A stretch of DNA of 64,000 bases from Candidatus Zixiibacteriota bacterium (GCA_040752595.1 JBFMGX010000004.1:27440-91439), one strand, 5' to 3'. Positions 1-8,940 are shown, counted from the stretch's first letter. The notes: a model not told the origin generated them from the letters alone. Made by a program: numbers and translations.

Positions 1-189
1 GGCTGGCGCAAGGGCTTCACCGGATCGTATCTTCGGGTGGGAGTGCCGCCGGATCACGCGCGGGAGAATGATCTGAGCGACACGATTGTAGCTGGGATCG
101 ACTCCGACTTCTGCCGCGGTGCAGGGGCACCGCGTGTCGAAGACCCCGAGCGAAGCCGAGAGGCCGTGCCATCAACCAGTGAAATCTGA
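1..189 (+). CDS. C-terminal end of an MtaB-like tRNA methylthiotransferase (partial)
   Basis: The frame is open from the window edge to a TGA at 187-189, giving 62 residues. It begins with GWRKGFTGSYLRVGVP and is followed by an END..DTIVAGI stretch, which resembles the C-terminal TRAM-like end of MtaB/MiaB-family radical-SAM methylthiotransferases (ms2t6A37 formation on tRNA). It ends five bases before miaB, so the two modification genes probably form one unit. The last ~25 residues run through DNA resembling the palindromic repeat core found between genes here (144-163, CGAGCGAAGCCGAG), so the natural C-terminus may have been extended by a repeat. The catalytic part lies outside the window, so the family call rests on a short piece. 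Confidence 0.55.
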   Translation, partial: GWRKGFTGSYLRVGVPPDHARENDLSDTIVAGIDSDFCRGAGAPRVEDPERSREAVPSTSEI

Positions 190-194
190 TCGCC

Positions 195-1532
195 ATGAAT
201 TCAGCGACATCATCTCTGGCCGCGCTCGCCCGCGTCAACCTTCAGACCTTTGGCTGCCAGATGAACGAGTACGACTCCGAATTGGTTGGCTCGATTCTGG
301 GGGAACGGGGGTTTGCGCTCACGGCCGATGAGACCGCCGCCGACGTGATCCTCTTCAACACCTGCGCCATCCGCGAGACCGCCCACACCCGCATCTATGC
401 GCGGCTCGATGCGCTCCTGCACGAGAAGAAGGCCCGGCCGGAACTGATCGTCGGCGTCCTCGGCTGCATGTCGCAGAATCTGAAAGAAGATCTGTTGCTG
501 CGTTTCCCCGCCGTCGATCTGATCTGTGGCCCCGATGCCTATCGTCATCTCCCCGACCTGATCGACCGCGCCCGCAGTCTGCGCGAACGCGGCACCGCCG
601 TCGAGCTGTCCGAATACGAAACCTATGACGACATCGCGCCGACCCGTGTCGAGGGCGTCAATGCCTGGATCGCGATCATGCGCGGCTGCGACAACTACTG
701 CACGTTCTGTGTCGTTCCCTATACGCGCGGCCGCGAACGCTCCCGTGATCCCGAGGGCATTCTGGCCGAGACACGCACGCTCGCCTCACAGGGATACAAG
801 CAGGTCACACTCCTGGGGCAGAATGTCAACTCCTACCGCCACAATGGCACGACCTTCGCCGACTTGATGGCCTCAGTCGCCCAAATCCCCGGCATCGCGC
901 GCGTTCGCTTCACCTCGCCCCATCCGCAGGATTTCCCCGCGCAGCTTCTGGAAGTGATCGCCGGCGACGACCGCCTCTGCAAACACATCCATCTCCCTCT
1001 GCAGGCCGGGTCGGATCGTATCCTCAAGAAGATGAACCGCGGCTACACGCGCGATGGCTTCCTGCGTCTGGTCGATCAGATTCGCACCACGATTCCCGGT
1101 GTCGCCCTGACGACCGACATTATCTGCGGCTTCCCGACCGAGACCGACGCCGAATTCGCCGCGACCGAAGCCGTGATGCGCGAGGTGGAATTCGACTCCG
1201 CCTTCATCTTCAAGTATTCCGAGCGCGTCGGCACCATCGCCGCCAAACTCTGGGATGATGACATCCCCGAACCCGTCAAGTCCGAGCGTGTCACCCGTCT
1301 TGTCGACCTGCAGCGCGAGATCTCGCTACGACATCACCAGACGATGGTCGGCTCGACCGTCCGCGTGCTGATCGAAGGGGAGAGCCGCAAGAACGCCCAC
1401 GAATGGAAATCTCGCACCGACGGCAACGCCATCGTCGTCTTTGCCGACCCCACGGCAACCACCGGCGACTTCCGCAACGTCCGCCTCACCGAAGCGACCC
1501 CGAATACGTTACGGGGGATTGCGATCCACTGA
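195..1532 (+). CDS. miaB: tRNA-2-methylthio-N6-dimethylallyladenosine synthase MiaB
   Basis: Radical-SAM enzyme that adds a methylthio group to i6A37 of tRNAs. The 445-residue protein has the full family layout: an N-terminal UPF0004 domain with three cluster cysteines (C21 in FGCQMNEYDSE, C57 in NTCAIRE, C91 in LGCMSQ), the radical-SAM signature CDNYCTFC (C165, C169, C172), and a C-terminal TRAM domain (VLIEGESRKNAHEW region). Length is normal for MiaB. The ATG at 195 is the only reasonable start before the UPF0004 motif, although no strong ribosome binding site precedes it. It follows the end of an MtaB-like gene by five bases. A palindromic repeat begins within ten bases after its stop. 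Confidence 0.95.
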   Translation: MNSATSSLAALARVNLQTFGCQMNEYDSELVGSILGERGFALTADETAADVILFNTCAIRETAHTRIYARLDALLHEKKARPELIVGVLGCMSQNLKEDLLLRFPAVDLICGPDAYRHLPDLIDRARSLRERGTAVELSEYETYDDIAPTRVEGVNAWIAIMRGCDNYCTFCVVPYTRGRERSRDPEGILAETRTLASQGYKQVTLLGQNVNSYRHNGTTFADLMASVAQIPGIARVRFTSPHPQDFPAQLLEVIAGDDRLCKHIHLPLQAGSDRILKKMNRGYTRDGFLRLVDQIRTTIPGVALTTDIICGFPTETDAEFAATEAVMREVEFDSAFIFKYSERVGTIAAKLWDDDIPEPVKSERVTRLVDLQREISLRHHQTMVGSTVRVLIEGESRKNAHEWKSRTDGNAIVVFADPTATTGDFRNVRLTEATPNTLRGIAIH

Positions 1533-1541
1533 CCCGGGATC

Positions 1542-1812
1542 CGTAGGGCGGGCTACTTGTCTCGAGCAAAGCCGAGGGATGCCCGCCGTTCTCGTTCTGC
1601 GATGTTGTGCGGGTCAGCCCTTCAGGGTGAATCCTTCAGGATGAACCCTCGGACTGACCCCGGACCCGAAGGGTCCGTCAGAACTGCTGATCAGAGAGAT
1701 CGCCTGCCAAGGCAGGCGAACGTCAGCCCAAGGGCTGACCGGCACAGAATACGCTGCGCGGCACCGCACCCCATTGACATGCGATCCGTAGGGCGGGCTC
1801 TGCCCGCCATTC
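1542..1812. repeat. Palindromic repeat cluster between miaB and tRNA-Arg
   Basis: No gene is seen in the 300 bases after miaB. Two copies of a GTAGGGCGGGCT..GCCCGCC hairpin (family C) lie at 1542-1590 and 1787-1810. The first copy has its loop replaced by about 25 bases that resemble another repeat core (CTCGAGCAAAGCCGAGG). Between them are further short palindromes (GGGTCAGCCCTTCAGGGTG and GGACCCGAAGGGTCC types, about 1610-1740). Confidence 0.75.
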
Positions 1813-1834
1813 TCGCTTCACAGATTGTGACTGA

Positions 1835-1910
1835 TGGTACCCCCGGCAGGATTCGAACCTGCTACCGACAGCTTAGAAGGCTGCTGCTCTTCCAAATGAG
1901 CTACGGGGGC
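1835..1910 (-). tRNA. tRNA-Arg (anticodon TCT)
   Basis: The reverse strand folds as a full cloverleaf. The acceptor GCCCCCG pairs with CGGGGGT, the anticodon stem GCAGC/GCTGT encloses loop CTTCTAA (anticodon TCT, arginine AGA), and the T-arm contains GGTTCGAATCC. CCA is encoded at the 3' end. Confidence 0.93.
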
Positions 1911-1983
1911 CGGCGAGGCCGGTTTCGACGGCGACGGCGGCTGTGTGTATGGCTGCGACTGAGGCGCCGCCAAAGCCCCCACA

Positions 1984-2090
1984 GTCATTCTGAGCCGCAT
2001 CGACCCGCTTGCGGGCCGATACGAGCGAAGAATCTGCTGTTTCTCTCCACGTGGCAAAAAAAACAGATTCCTCGCTTCGCTCGGAATGAC
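1984..2090. repeat. Inverted palindromic repeat pair, family B, with nested insertion
   Basis: Two inverted arms (GTCATTCTGAG.. and ..CTCGGAATGAC) flank about 40 bases. The arms carry the family B core GAGCGAAG / CTTCGCTC. The left arm is interrupted by about 30 bases that are themselves palindromic (ACCCGC-TT-GCGGGC) and bounded by GAG on both sides. Confidence 0.8.
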
Positions 2091-2147
2091 AATGGGTGGC
2101 AAGACCGCCCTCCTGGTCACCATCTCCTACGACCGGAAGATCATCAA

Positions 2148-2221
2148 TCGGGGTGAGAGGATTTGAACCTCCGACACCTTGGTCCCAAACCAAGTGCGCT
2201 ACCAGGCTGCGCCACACCCCG
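2148..2221 (-). tRNA. tRNA-Pro (anticodon TGG)
   Basis: The reverse strand reads CGGGGTG...CACCCCG acceptor, anticodon stem CTTGG/CCAAG with loop TTTGGGA (anticodon TGG, proline), and T-loop GGTTCAAATCC. CCA is not encoded; the base after the discriminator A is followed by TTG. Confidence 0.92.
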
Positions 2222-2294
2222 ACATGCACCCAAAATACGTCACCGCCGATCCGACAGGGGAGGGTTTTCACATACGCCCCGCGGGAGGTTCGGA

Positions 2295-2384
2295 GGGTGG
2301 GTGCTTTGCACCCACCACAGGGGGCTGGAAGCCCCCTGTCCTCACACACAGAAGCATCGCGGACAGGGGGCTTTCAGCCCCCTG
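2295..2384. repeat. Palindromic repeats, family D
   Basis: GGTGGGTGCTTTGCACCCACC is followed by a pair of CAGGGGGCTxxxAGCCCCCTG hairpins. The right end overlaps the last codons and stop of rdgB. Confidence 0.75.
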
Positions 2385-3009
2385 ATCCCGGTCGAACCAG
2401 TTCTTCCAGCCACCTGGCCGCCGCCCGGAATGCCCGTCCCCGATGCGACAGCCGATTCTTGTCCTCTGCGGATGCCTCCGCGAATGTGCACCCCAGCTCC
2501 GGCACGAAGAACACCGGATCATAGCCGAATCCGCCCGCGCCATGTGCCTCGCGCGTGATTGTGCCGGACACGACTCCCTCGAACAACTCCACGGTCTCGG
2601 CATCGCGCGCCAGTGCGGCGACACAGCGAAAGCGGGCGGTCCGTCGATCGTCCGGCACATCCGCCATCATCCTCAACAACTTCACATTGTTATCGGCGAA
2701 GGTGCATCCCGGCCCGGCAAAGCGCGCCGAAATCACCCCCGGTGCGCCGTCCAGCGCATCGACTTCAAGCCCCGAATCATCGGCCAGCGACCAGAGTCCC
2801 GTCGCCCGAAAGGCGGCCAGGGCCTTGATCCGCGCGTTCTCCTCCATTGTCGCACCGATCTCATCCGGCTCAGGGAACTCGGTGAAATCGGATGCCGTCA
2901 GAACCCGGATCGGCAGCGGACCCAGAATGGCCCGTATCTCTGCAATCTTGTGCGCGTTGTTGGTTGCCAGCACCAGTCGGGAAGGGGCACGATGGCTGTC
3001 AGCGATCAT
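2374..3009 (-). CDS. rdgB: XTP/dITP diphosphatase (RdgB/HAM1 family)
   Basis: House-cleaning pyrophosphatase that hydrolyses XTP, dITP and ITP to monophosphates so that deaminated purines stay out of DNA and RNA. Family motifs are complete: the N-terminal nucleotide-binding LVLATNNAHKIAEI, the metal/phosphate segment LADDSGLEVDALDGAPG, the GGFGYDPVF loop and the C-terminal SHRGRA motif. I chose the ATG at 3009, 12 residues before SRLVLATNN; an in-frame ATG at 3060 would add 17 residues. The final residues (PGSGG) and TGA stop come from a family D palindrome, so a repeat has replaced or extended the native C-terminus. The gene lies on the same strand as the two tRNAs downstream and murI upstream. 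Confidence 0.92.
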   Translation of the reverse strand: MIADSHRAPSRLVLATNNAHKIAEIRAILGPLPIRVLTASDFTEFPEPDEIGATMEENARIKALAAFRATGLWSLADDSGLEVDALDGAPGVISARFAGPGCTFADNNVKLLRMMADVPDDRRTARFRCVAALARDAETVELFEGVVSGTITREAHGAGGFGYDPVFFVPELGCTFAEASAEDKNRLSHRGRAFRAAARWLEELVRPGSGG

Positions 3010-3069
3010 CGCGTGCTCCCGAACCCTGCGTGTCTGGCGAAGGAATCGGATTCCCTTCATTTGGGGACA

Positions 3070-3160
3070 AGCAGGTTCCTCGCCCCGCTCGGAACGACAA
3101 CCCCCCTCTGGATATTGGAGATTCTCCTGTCACCCCGAGCGAAGCGAGGGGTCTGCTTTT
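3070..3160. repeat. Inverted palindromic repeat pair, family B
   Basis: Inverted arms AGCAGGTTCCTCGCC..CGGAACGAC and GTCACCCCGAGCGAAGCGAG enclose about 30 bases between murI and rdgB. The right arm ends in a run of T. Confidence 0.8.
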
Positions 3161-3189
3161 TTCTGGAAAGACGCATTGCATGGACATTC

Positions 3190-4026
3190 TCAGCGAACCG
3201 GCGCCGCCACACCATACTGGTGCAATGTCTCCAAGTCGACCACCTCGACCGGCGCCACGTCCCGTCCCAAGAACCGCCGACCGACCATTTGAAAGCGCCC
3301 CGGCGTGTCGGAGACATAGAAGCGGTGCTCCGGCGATTCTGCGGCTTCGCGATGGTGGTTCCGAGACACAAGCCGCGCGCTCACCGCATGTGCCACCGCC
3401 GTGGCCGAATCGATCAGCCGTACCGATGGCCCTAACACGGCGGCGATATCCGCCTTCAGAAGTGGGTAGTGCGTACAACCGAGAACCAAGGTGTCGATCC
3501 CGTCGGCGATGAACGGCGTCAGGTACTCCTCGGCGACCAATCTCGTCGCCGGCTTCCCCGCGAATCCCTCCTCTGCCAACGCGACAAACAAGGGGCAGGG
3601 TCTGGCGACCACATCGATGTCAGGCGCGAGGCGTTTCAATGCCCGGCTGTAGGCCCCCGAGTTGATCGTTGCTTCCGTGCCGATGATCCCGATCCGGCCG
3701 TTGCGTGTGGCCGCCACCGCATCGGCTGCCCCCGGCTCGATGACTCCGATCACATCCACGGTGGAAAAGGCCACAACTTCCTCCAACGCCAGTGCCGAGG
3801 CCGAATTGCACGCCACCACGATGAACTTGCATCCCAGATGGTCGAGAAACCCCGTGATCTGACGGGCAAACTCGACGATCACGGTCTTCGAACGGACGCC
3901 ATAGGGATACCGTCCTGTGTCGCCGAAATACACCAGCGGCTCGGCCGGGTAGGCCCGCGACAGGGCGTCGAACACAGTCAGTCCGCCCACCCCGGAATCA
4001 AAGATGCCGATTGGTCTGTCTTTCAT
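3190..4026 (-). CDS. murI: Glutamate racemase
   Basis: Converts L- to D-glutamate for the peptidoglycan stem peptide. The 278-residue protein starts MKDRPIGIFDSGVGG, the family N-terminal signature with the catalytic-site Asp-Ser (D10, S11). It carries both catalytic cysteines, C73 in VVACNSAS and C184 in VLGCTHYPLL. Length is typical. The 3' end lies 30 bases from a family B repeat. It is followed on the same strand by rdgB; smpB lies upstream on the same strand across a family A repeat. Confidence 0.96.
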   Translation of the reverse strand: MKDRPIGIFDSGVGGLTVFDALSRAYPAEPLVYFGDTGRYPYGVRSKTVIVEFARQITGFLDHLGCKFIVVACNSASALALEEVVAFSTVDVIGVIEPGAADAVAATRNGRIGIIGTEATINSGAYSRALKRLAPDIDVVARPCPLFVALAEEGFAGKPATRLVAEEYLTPFIADGIDTLVLGCTHYPLLKADIAAVLGPSVRLIDSATAVAHAVSARLVSRNHHREAAESPEHRFYVSDTPGRFQMVGRRFLGRDVAPVEVVDLETLHQYGVAAPVR

Positions 4027-4038
4027 TCTGTCTCAGAT

Positions 4039-4113
4039 AACCTCTCCCTCCGGCTCGCCCCGAGCGAAGTCGAGGGGGAGAGGTCGATCCGCCGGAGGCG
4101 GATCGGGTGAGGG
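4039..4113. repeat. Palindromic repeat, family A (with loop insertion)
   Basis: AACCTCTCCCTCCGG..GGAGAGGTCGATCCG..CGGATCGGGTGAGGG type. The first hairpin carries an inserted CCCCGAGCGAAGTCGAGG, which resembles the family B core. It lies between murI and smpB. Confidence 0.8.
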
Positions 4114-4143
4114 CCTCTTTTGTTCCATTTCGCGTCTTGGAAT

Positions 4144-4614
4144 TCACCGCCGCCGGTGCATCGTCCGCCGCAGTTGACGTTCGGTCTCGCGCTTGACGAT
4201 CGCCTCACGCTTGTCGTGGGCTTTCTTGCCGCGTCCAAGACCCAGCTCGATCTTGGCCACCTTCCCCTTGAAATAGACGCGCAACGGCACGAGGGTCAGC
4301 CCCTCCTGTTGCGTCTCGACGCCCAAACGGCGTATCTGCCGTCGCGACAACAGCAGCTTACGTGTCCGCGTCGGGTCATGATTGAATCGGTTCCCGGCCG
4401 TGTATTCCGGAATATGGACTCCGACAAGCCATGCCTGGCCGTTCTCGATGCGGGCGTAACCCTCCTTCAGGTTGCATTTGCCGTCCCGCAGCGACTTGAC
4501 CTCAGTCCCGACCAGGACCAACCCCGCCTCGAATGTGTCCAGGATTTCGTACCGAAAGTTCGCCTTGCGGTTCGTGGCGATGATCTTCACAGTCGGTGCG
4601 GGCAGGTCGGCCAT
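4144..4614 (-). CDS. smpB: SsrA-binding protein SmpB
   Basis: Binds tmRNA and brings it to stalled ribosomes for trans-translation. The 156-residue protein shows the OB-fold core (NRKANFRYEILDTFEAGLVL, GTEVKSLRDGKCNLKEGYA) and the basic C-terminal tail with KVAKIELGLGRGKKAHDKRE. The start at 4614 (MADLPAPTVKIIATNRKA) gives the usual length; the frame is open further upstream but that part has no family similarity. No tmRNA gene is recognisable nearby. Confidence 0.95.
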   Translation of the reverse strand: MADLPAPTVKIIATNRKANFRYEILDTFEAGLVLVGTEVKSLRDGKCNLKEGYARIENGQAWLVGVHIPEYTAGNRFNHDPTRTRKLLLSRRQIRRLGVETQQEGLTLVPLRVYFKGKVAKIELGLGRGKKAHDKREAIVKRETERQLRRTMHRRR

Positions 4615-4704
4615 GGGGGCAATAAAGACCGGCGGCCAATCTCGTTCAACGCGTAAGTGTGCCGTTGCGGTTCCCGTTGGAGCATTGAAACAAGGATCGG
4701 GCCT

Positions 4705-4790
4705 GTTACCCGGTTTCTCCGTCCATGGGAATAGAGCCGGGGCGCAGCGGGTAACTGGGTTGCCCGCGGGAGTTGCCAATTCCCCCGCGG
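4705..4790 (+). other. Possible structured leader before the TonB-dependent receptor
   Basis: In the gap between smpB and the receptor start there are an 8-base inverted repeat (GTTACCCG 4705-4712 / CGGGTAAC 4748-4755) and a strong GC hairpin (CCGCGGGA..TCCCCCGCGG, about 4763-4790) ending about 38 bases before the ATG. I do not see the conserved boxes of a cobalamin or other known riboswitch, so only potential RNA structure is claimed. Confidence 0.3.
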
Positions 4791-4827
4791 ATGGCTTCCT
4801 TTCTCAATCATCCAACGCCGCGATCCC

Positions 4828-7635
4828 ATGTCCCCGACTTCGCTGCCGACCCATCCCAAGTGCATCGTGCACAGCGTCCTGTTACTGCTCGCGGTATGCC
4901 TGCTCCCCGCGACGGCGCTGGCCGCGCGCGGCGCAACCGGAGCGATCGCCGTGACAGTTGTCGACGACAAGACGGGCGAGCCGCTGCCGGGGGCCTCGGT
5001 GTATCTCCCGCTCTTGGGTCGCGGTGGAGCCGCCGACCAAGAGGGGCGTTTCCGCTTCAGCGGTCTGGGCTCCGGCTTCTACGCCGTGGAAATCTCGATG
5101 ATCGGCTACATCCGCTGGCGGCAGGAGAATGTCCGCGTGCGGCCGGACACGGCCACGCAACTACGGGTCCGCCTCACCGCCACGATCCTCCCTCTGGGTG
5201 AAGAGATCGTCGTCCTGGGAGAGCGGGCGCTGCTGGATGTCAATGAGCCCGCCACTCGGCGCGCCGTCACCGGCGCCGAGCTGGCGCAGGGCGCCGGCAT
5301 CACGCCGATGGAGGCGGTGATGCAGCAACCGGGTGTGACGCAGGTCGATCGCGAGGTCCATATTCGTGGCGGGCGGACCTATGAGACCGACTACACGGTC
5401 GATGGTATCTCCGTCACCGATCCGTTTCTCCGCCAGGGGATGGCGGTACAACTGTCGCCGCGGGCCATCGAGCGCCTGCAGGTGCAGACCGGGGGAATCG
5501 GCCCGGACAATGGCGCCGCCTCGTCGGGCCTTGTCGCTATCGACACCCGCAATCCGGAGACTCATCTCACCGCTACGGTGACCTACACGACCGACCGTCT
5601 CGCGCCCAGCGCCGCGGGCGATTGGAACTCTGATGGAGCGGAATTATCCCTCTCGGGTCCGCTCAACGCGCTGGGGTTGCCGTCCGTCTCCCACGATCCC
5701 CGCTTGGAGCCGGGTTTCGTATTGAACCTGGGAAGCGCCCTGACCGACACGCACATGGGTTCGGGTCACCCCAGTTCGTCGGTGTGGGGAGGCAGCCGCT
5801 GGACGCCGCGCTCGGAGGACCGCTACCATGCACTGATCAAGCTCTCTTGGCGCGTCACACCGCATCACCGTCTGGTCTTCCTGCATTCGGGCGAGACGAA
5901 CATCGGCCAGGACCGTAGCGTGCTCGACACGTGGATCCGCACCGCCACCTACAGCTATGGCTGGCCCTACGCCTATGCTCGTAACTTACAGGATTACGAC
6001 ACATTCACACGCCAGGCGAACACACAGCAATTCCACTGGGAGTACCGCCCCGGAGAGAATGCGGCATTGACCGTAAGCGCCGCTCGGGTCTTCTCCCGTC
6101 TGCATGCCGACGCCAACGGCAAAAGCCCTGATCTCTACCTGCCGCCGCAGGACACCGGCCCGGCCATCGTGGAGGTGACCCCCGATTCGACATTCTTCAC
6201 CATTCAAAAAGGAGACGGCTTCTATGACGTCGGCGACGGCGACTTATGGTACGACCACTATGCCGAGACCCAGACACTGAAGGCCGACCTGCGCTGGACG
6301 CCGCGGCCGAATTGGAATCTGTCGGTCGGAAGCGAGGGTTCCTCCGGCACCGTGCAGGTGATCGACATCTTCCGCCCTTGGATCGGATTAGGGGGGCTGA
6401 ACACCGACTACTATCGCGCCCATCCCGCCTCCGGTGCCGGGTGGCTCCAGAGCCGGTTCAATTTCCAGGGGGCGGTTCTCGACGTCGGCCTGCGCGGAGA
6501 ACTCTGGTGGCCGGGGACATATCTGGAGGATGCCGTCAACGACACGACCTTGCCGAATATCACTCCCACGATGAGGGAGGAGTTCCTCGCCCACACGTCC
6601 ACTGTGTTCGGCCATCAAGCCCAGGGATGGGTCCTGCCACGCGTCGGTCTCTCGTTTGCCTTGGGACCGTCGGCATCGCTCTATGTCTCCTACGATCGCC
6701 TGGCCCAGAGGCCGAATCCCCGCTACTTGTATGCGAAGCTGAAGTCCCGTTCTCCCGCCACCTTCCAGTTGTTCGGGAATCCGGCTCTGGTACCCGAGAG
6801 GACCACCGCCATCGAAGGCGGCATCAAGTGGCTGCGCGGACCCGACTGGGCCTTGACAGTCAGCGTCTACCAACGTGAAGTCAAAGACTACATCGCCGCC
6901 ACCGTTGTGGTTCCCGATCCGGATGCTCCCGAGACATTCTGGTATGCTTATGCCAACCGCCAGTCGGCGCTCTCGCGCGGGGTGGAGTTGACGCTCGAAG
7001 GACGTGTCCGCCCGACATTCCATGCCACGGGGATGCTGAACCTGGCGCGGGTCACCGGCGAGCATTCCCTTCCTTCGGACATCTGGCGCGGACGTCAGAC
7101 ACGAGAGAGCGAGGTTCTCTTCGAGGAAGTCCGCCTCGATTGGGACAAACCCTGGCGCGTGGCGCTGACCGCGGGTCTGACATTCGGAGGCGACAATCGT
7201 CCGCGCATTCTCGGCCTCGGACTTTGGCGCAACTGGGATTTGAATGTCTCATTCTGGGCCGAAGCCGGGAAGCGATTCACACCCTACGGCGATTCGGTGA
7301 CGGCCACGGCGGACACGGTCTACTTCCGCACCGGCGCTCCGAATTCCGAACTCGGCCCGTGCTGGAGCTCCCTGGACGTTACGTGGGAGAAGCACTTCAA
7401 GCTGGGCCACACGACGTTGTCGCTGGTGATCGCCGCAACGAATCTGCTCAACCACCGCAACATCACGCTCATCAACCCGGTGACCGGCGACGCCTATCGA
7501 CGCGGCGAGCCGATTCCCACCGGCGACAACTTCTTTGAGACCGCCCCGACCGGATACAACCTGCCGATCTGGGACGACCCGGCAGGTTACGATGATCCCT
7601 TGCACTGGCTGTTCGGTGTGAAATGGAGCTGGTGA
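4828..7635 (+). CDS. TonB-dependent outer-membrane receptor with N-terminal carboxypeptidase-regulatory-like domain
   Basis: A 935-residue outer-membrane protein. It has a signal peptide (hydrophobic about 15-31, cut near ALAARG), then a carboxypeptidase-regulatory-like beta-sandwich (VTVVDDKTGEPLPGASVYLP through GYIRWRQENVRV, about 38-105) that is common in FCB-group receptors. Next come a TonB plug (about 120-260, with VHIRGGRTYETDYTVDGISV) and a long beta-barrel ending in the aromatic FGVKWSW, as outer-membrane barrels usually do. The protein probably imports a large or scarce ligand using TonB energy; the ligand cannot be told from sequence. The downstream propeller lipoprotein might be a partner. 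An inverted-repeat leader precedes it. Confidence 0.85.
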   Translation: MSPTSLPTHPKCIVHSVLLLLAVCLLPATALAARGATGAIAVTVVDDKTGEPLPGASVYLPLLGRGGAADQEGRFRFSGLGSGFYAVEISMIGYIRWRQENVRVRPDTATQLRVRLTATILPLGEEIVVLGERALLDVNEPATRRAVTGAELAQGAGITPMEAVMQQPGVTQVDREVHIRGGRTYETDYTVDGISVTDPFLRQGMAVQLSPRAIERLQVQTGGIGPDNGAASSGLVAIDTRNPETHLTATVTYTTDRLAPSAAGDWNSDGAELSLSGPLNALGLPSVSHDPRLEPGFVLNLGSALTDTHMGSGHPSSSVWGGSRWTPRSEDRYHALIKLSWRVTPHHRLVFLHSGETNIGQDRSVLDTWIRTATYSYGWPYAYARNLQDYDTFTRQANTQQFHWEYRPGENAALTVSAARVFSRLHADANGKSPDLYLPPQDTGPAIVEVTPDSTFFTIQKGDGFYDVGDGDLWYDHYAETQTLKADLRWTPRPNWNLSVGSEGSSGTVQVIDIFRPWIGLGGLNTDYYRAHPASGAGWLQSRFNFQGAVLDVGLRGELWWPGTYLEDAVNDTTLPNITPTMREEFLAHTSTVFGHQAQGWVLPRVGLSFALGPSASLYVSYDRLAQRPNPRYLYAKLKSRSPATFQLFGNPALVPERTTAIEGGIKWLRGPDWALTVSVYQREVKDYIAATVVVPDPDAPETFWYAYANRQSALSRGVELTLEGRVRPTFHATGMLNLARVTGEHSLPSDIWRGRQTRESEVLFEEVRLDWDKPWRVALTAGLTFGGDNRPRILGLGLWRNWDLNVSFWAEAGKRFTPYGDSVTATADTVYFRTGAPNSELGPCWSSLDVTWEKHFKLGHTTLSLVIAATNLLNHRNITLINPVTGDAYRRGEPIPTGDNFFETAPTGYNLPIWDDPAGYDDPLHWLFGVKWSW

Positions 7636-7683
7636 AGAACTCGGAGACCCATACGAAAGGTAGGAGCGGTCAGGTCGCGAGAA

Positions 7684-7772
7684 CAGCAGGTTCCTCGCTG
7701 CGCTCGGAACGACAGGCCCACTCTTGGAACAGCGTGGCCCTTGTCACCCCGAGCCGAGCGAGGGGTCTGCTT
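7684..7772. repeat. Inverted palindromic repeat pair, family B
   Basis: Arms CAGCAGGTTCCTCGCTGCGC and GTCACCCCGAGCCGAGCGAG flank about 30 bases between the TonB-dependent receptor and the next lipoprotein gene. Confidence 0.8.
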
Positions 7773-7818
7773 TGCGACGGCGGCGAGCATTCCGTCAGAT
7801 GATGACAGTGTGAAGACC

Positions 7819-8856
7819 ATGCGGTCCATTCTGCCAACATGCGTCTGTCTTGGTACAGCCATCCTATCGGGTGCTGTGCTCGTCGTCGGCTGCGGCGAGA
7901 AGATCCCTCTCCCGACCGGCATCCAGAATGACCCCAGCGGCCGCCTCCTCGACACCGTCTACATCGCCGTTGTCCCTCATTGGACAGGGGCGGGCGGCAT
8001 TCCGTTCGTGCGACCGCGGGGCGTCTCGGTCGGGTACGACCGCACCATCTACGTCTGCGACTCGGTCAACAATCGGGTCGTCCGTCTTGATACGGAGGGG
8101 AACTTCCTTGAACAATACACAATGCCCGGCCCCGTCGCCGTGACTCAGGATCGGGGTCTGAACCTGGTCGCCGTCAACAACACCCGCACCGTCTGGGTGC
8201 GACGCTTCCTTGCTCATGGCGATTTCGTGGCGTTCGCCGATGCCGATTCCTTTCAGTATTGCCGCCCGATCGGGAAGGGGGACTCGATCTGCATGTGGCT
8301 GTTGCCGCGCCTGCTGGACATCACCTCTTCGCCCGATGCGGCCGGTTGGTTCTATGTGAACGAGGACTGGTCCGGGCAGATCCTGCGTTTCACTCTGGGC
8401 TACCCGCAGTTGTCAAATGTGTTCCGGCGCGGCTCCGCCATCGGCCAAGTCTATGCGGCCACCGGTGTGGCGACATCCCCGGTCGGGACCGGAGGATACC
8501 GGCTGATCGTCACCCAGTACGGCCCTGAGCAGGGCGTGCAGTACTTTGACGGCTCCACCAAACTCCCCGTGATCACCGACGCCTCGGCCGACGTCTATCA
8601 TCGCACCTTGGCGGACTACAAGACGGTCGCCGCCGATCGCTTGGGCAACGTTTATATCCTGCACCGCGAGGCCGCCCAGGTGATGGTCTTCGACAAGCGC
8701 GGCCGCTATGTGCTCGCCTTCGGGCAACAGGGGACCGATTCGCTGGGTCTGTCGTCACCCTCCGGGATCGCCGTCCTCGATGAAACCATCCTCATCGCCG
8801 ACACCGGCAACAATCGCATCGTCCGCTACCAGATGACCGCCGTCCCGGAGAACTGA
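7819..8856 (+). CDS. Secreted NHL/six-bladed propeller lipoprotein
   Basis: The N-terminus is a lipoprotein signal with lipobox LVVGC about 25 residues from the chosen ATG; a GTG nine bases upstream is also possible. The rest has NHL-type blades: GVSVGYDRTIYVCDSVNNRV at the start and GIAVLDETILIADTGNNRIV at the end, with a further DRLGNVYILHREAAQVMVFD blade. Such propellers usually serve as binding or scaffold proteins at the cell surface. The function is unknown. It follows the TonB-dependent receptor on the same strand, separated by a family B repeat, so co-expression is possible but not shown. Confidence 0.75.
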   Translation: MRSILPTCVCLGTAILSGAVLVVGCGEKIPLPTGIQNDPSGRLLDTVYIAVVPHWTGAGGIPFVRPRGVSVGYDRTIYVCDSVNNRVVRLDTEGNFLEQYTMPGPVAVTQDRGLNLVAVNNTRTVWVRRFLAHGDFVAFADADSFQYCRPIGKGDSICMWLLPRLLDITSSPDAAGWFYVNEDWSGQILRFTLGYPQLSNVFRRGSAIGQVYAATGVATSPVGTGGYRLIVTQYGPEQGVQYFDGSTKLPVITDASADVYHRTLADYKTVAADRLGNVYILHREAAQVMVFDKRGRYVLAFGQQGTDSLGLSSPSGIAVLDETILIADTGNNRIVRYQMTAVPEN

Positions 8857-8866
8857 CGGCACTCTT

Positions 8867-8940
8867 GGGCAGGCACACAGGCCTGCCCCTACTGTAGAAT
8901 CGCAATATGTTCGTAGGGGCGGCCCGGTGTGGCCGCCCGC
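8867..8940. repeat. Palindromic repeats, family E
   Basis: GGGCAGGCACACAGGCCTGCCC and GTAGGGGCGGCCCGGTGTGGCCGCCC hairpins sit in the gap before tRNA-Leu. Nothing else is seen between 8857 and 9014. Confidence 0.65.

Noticed and set aside
1557..2156. A 199-codon plus-strand frame through the miaB-tRNA-Arg-tRNA-Pro region.
   Set aside because: It reads through palindromic repeats and across the tRNA-Arg gene; translation is low in complexity and has no domain.
4615..4827. Cobalamin riboswitch before the TonB-dependent receptor.
   Set aside because: The conserved B12-box and the CCCCCGCAACTG-type core are not found on the plus strand.
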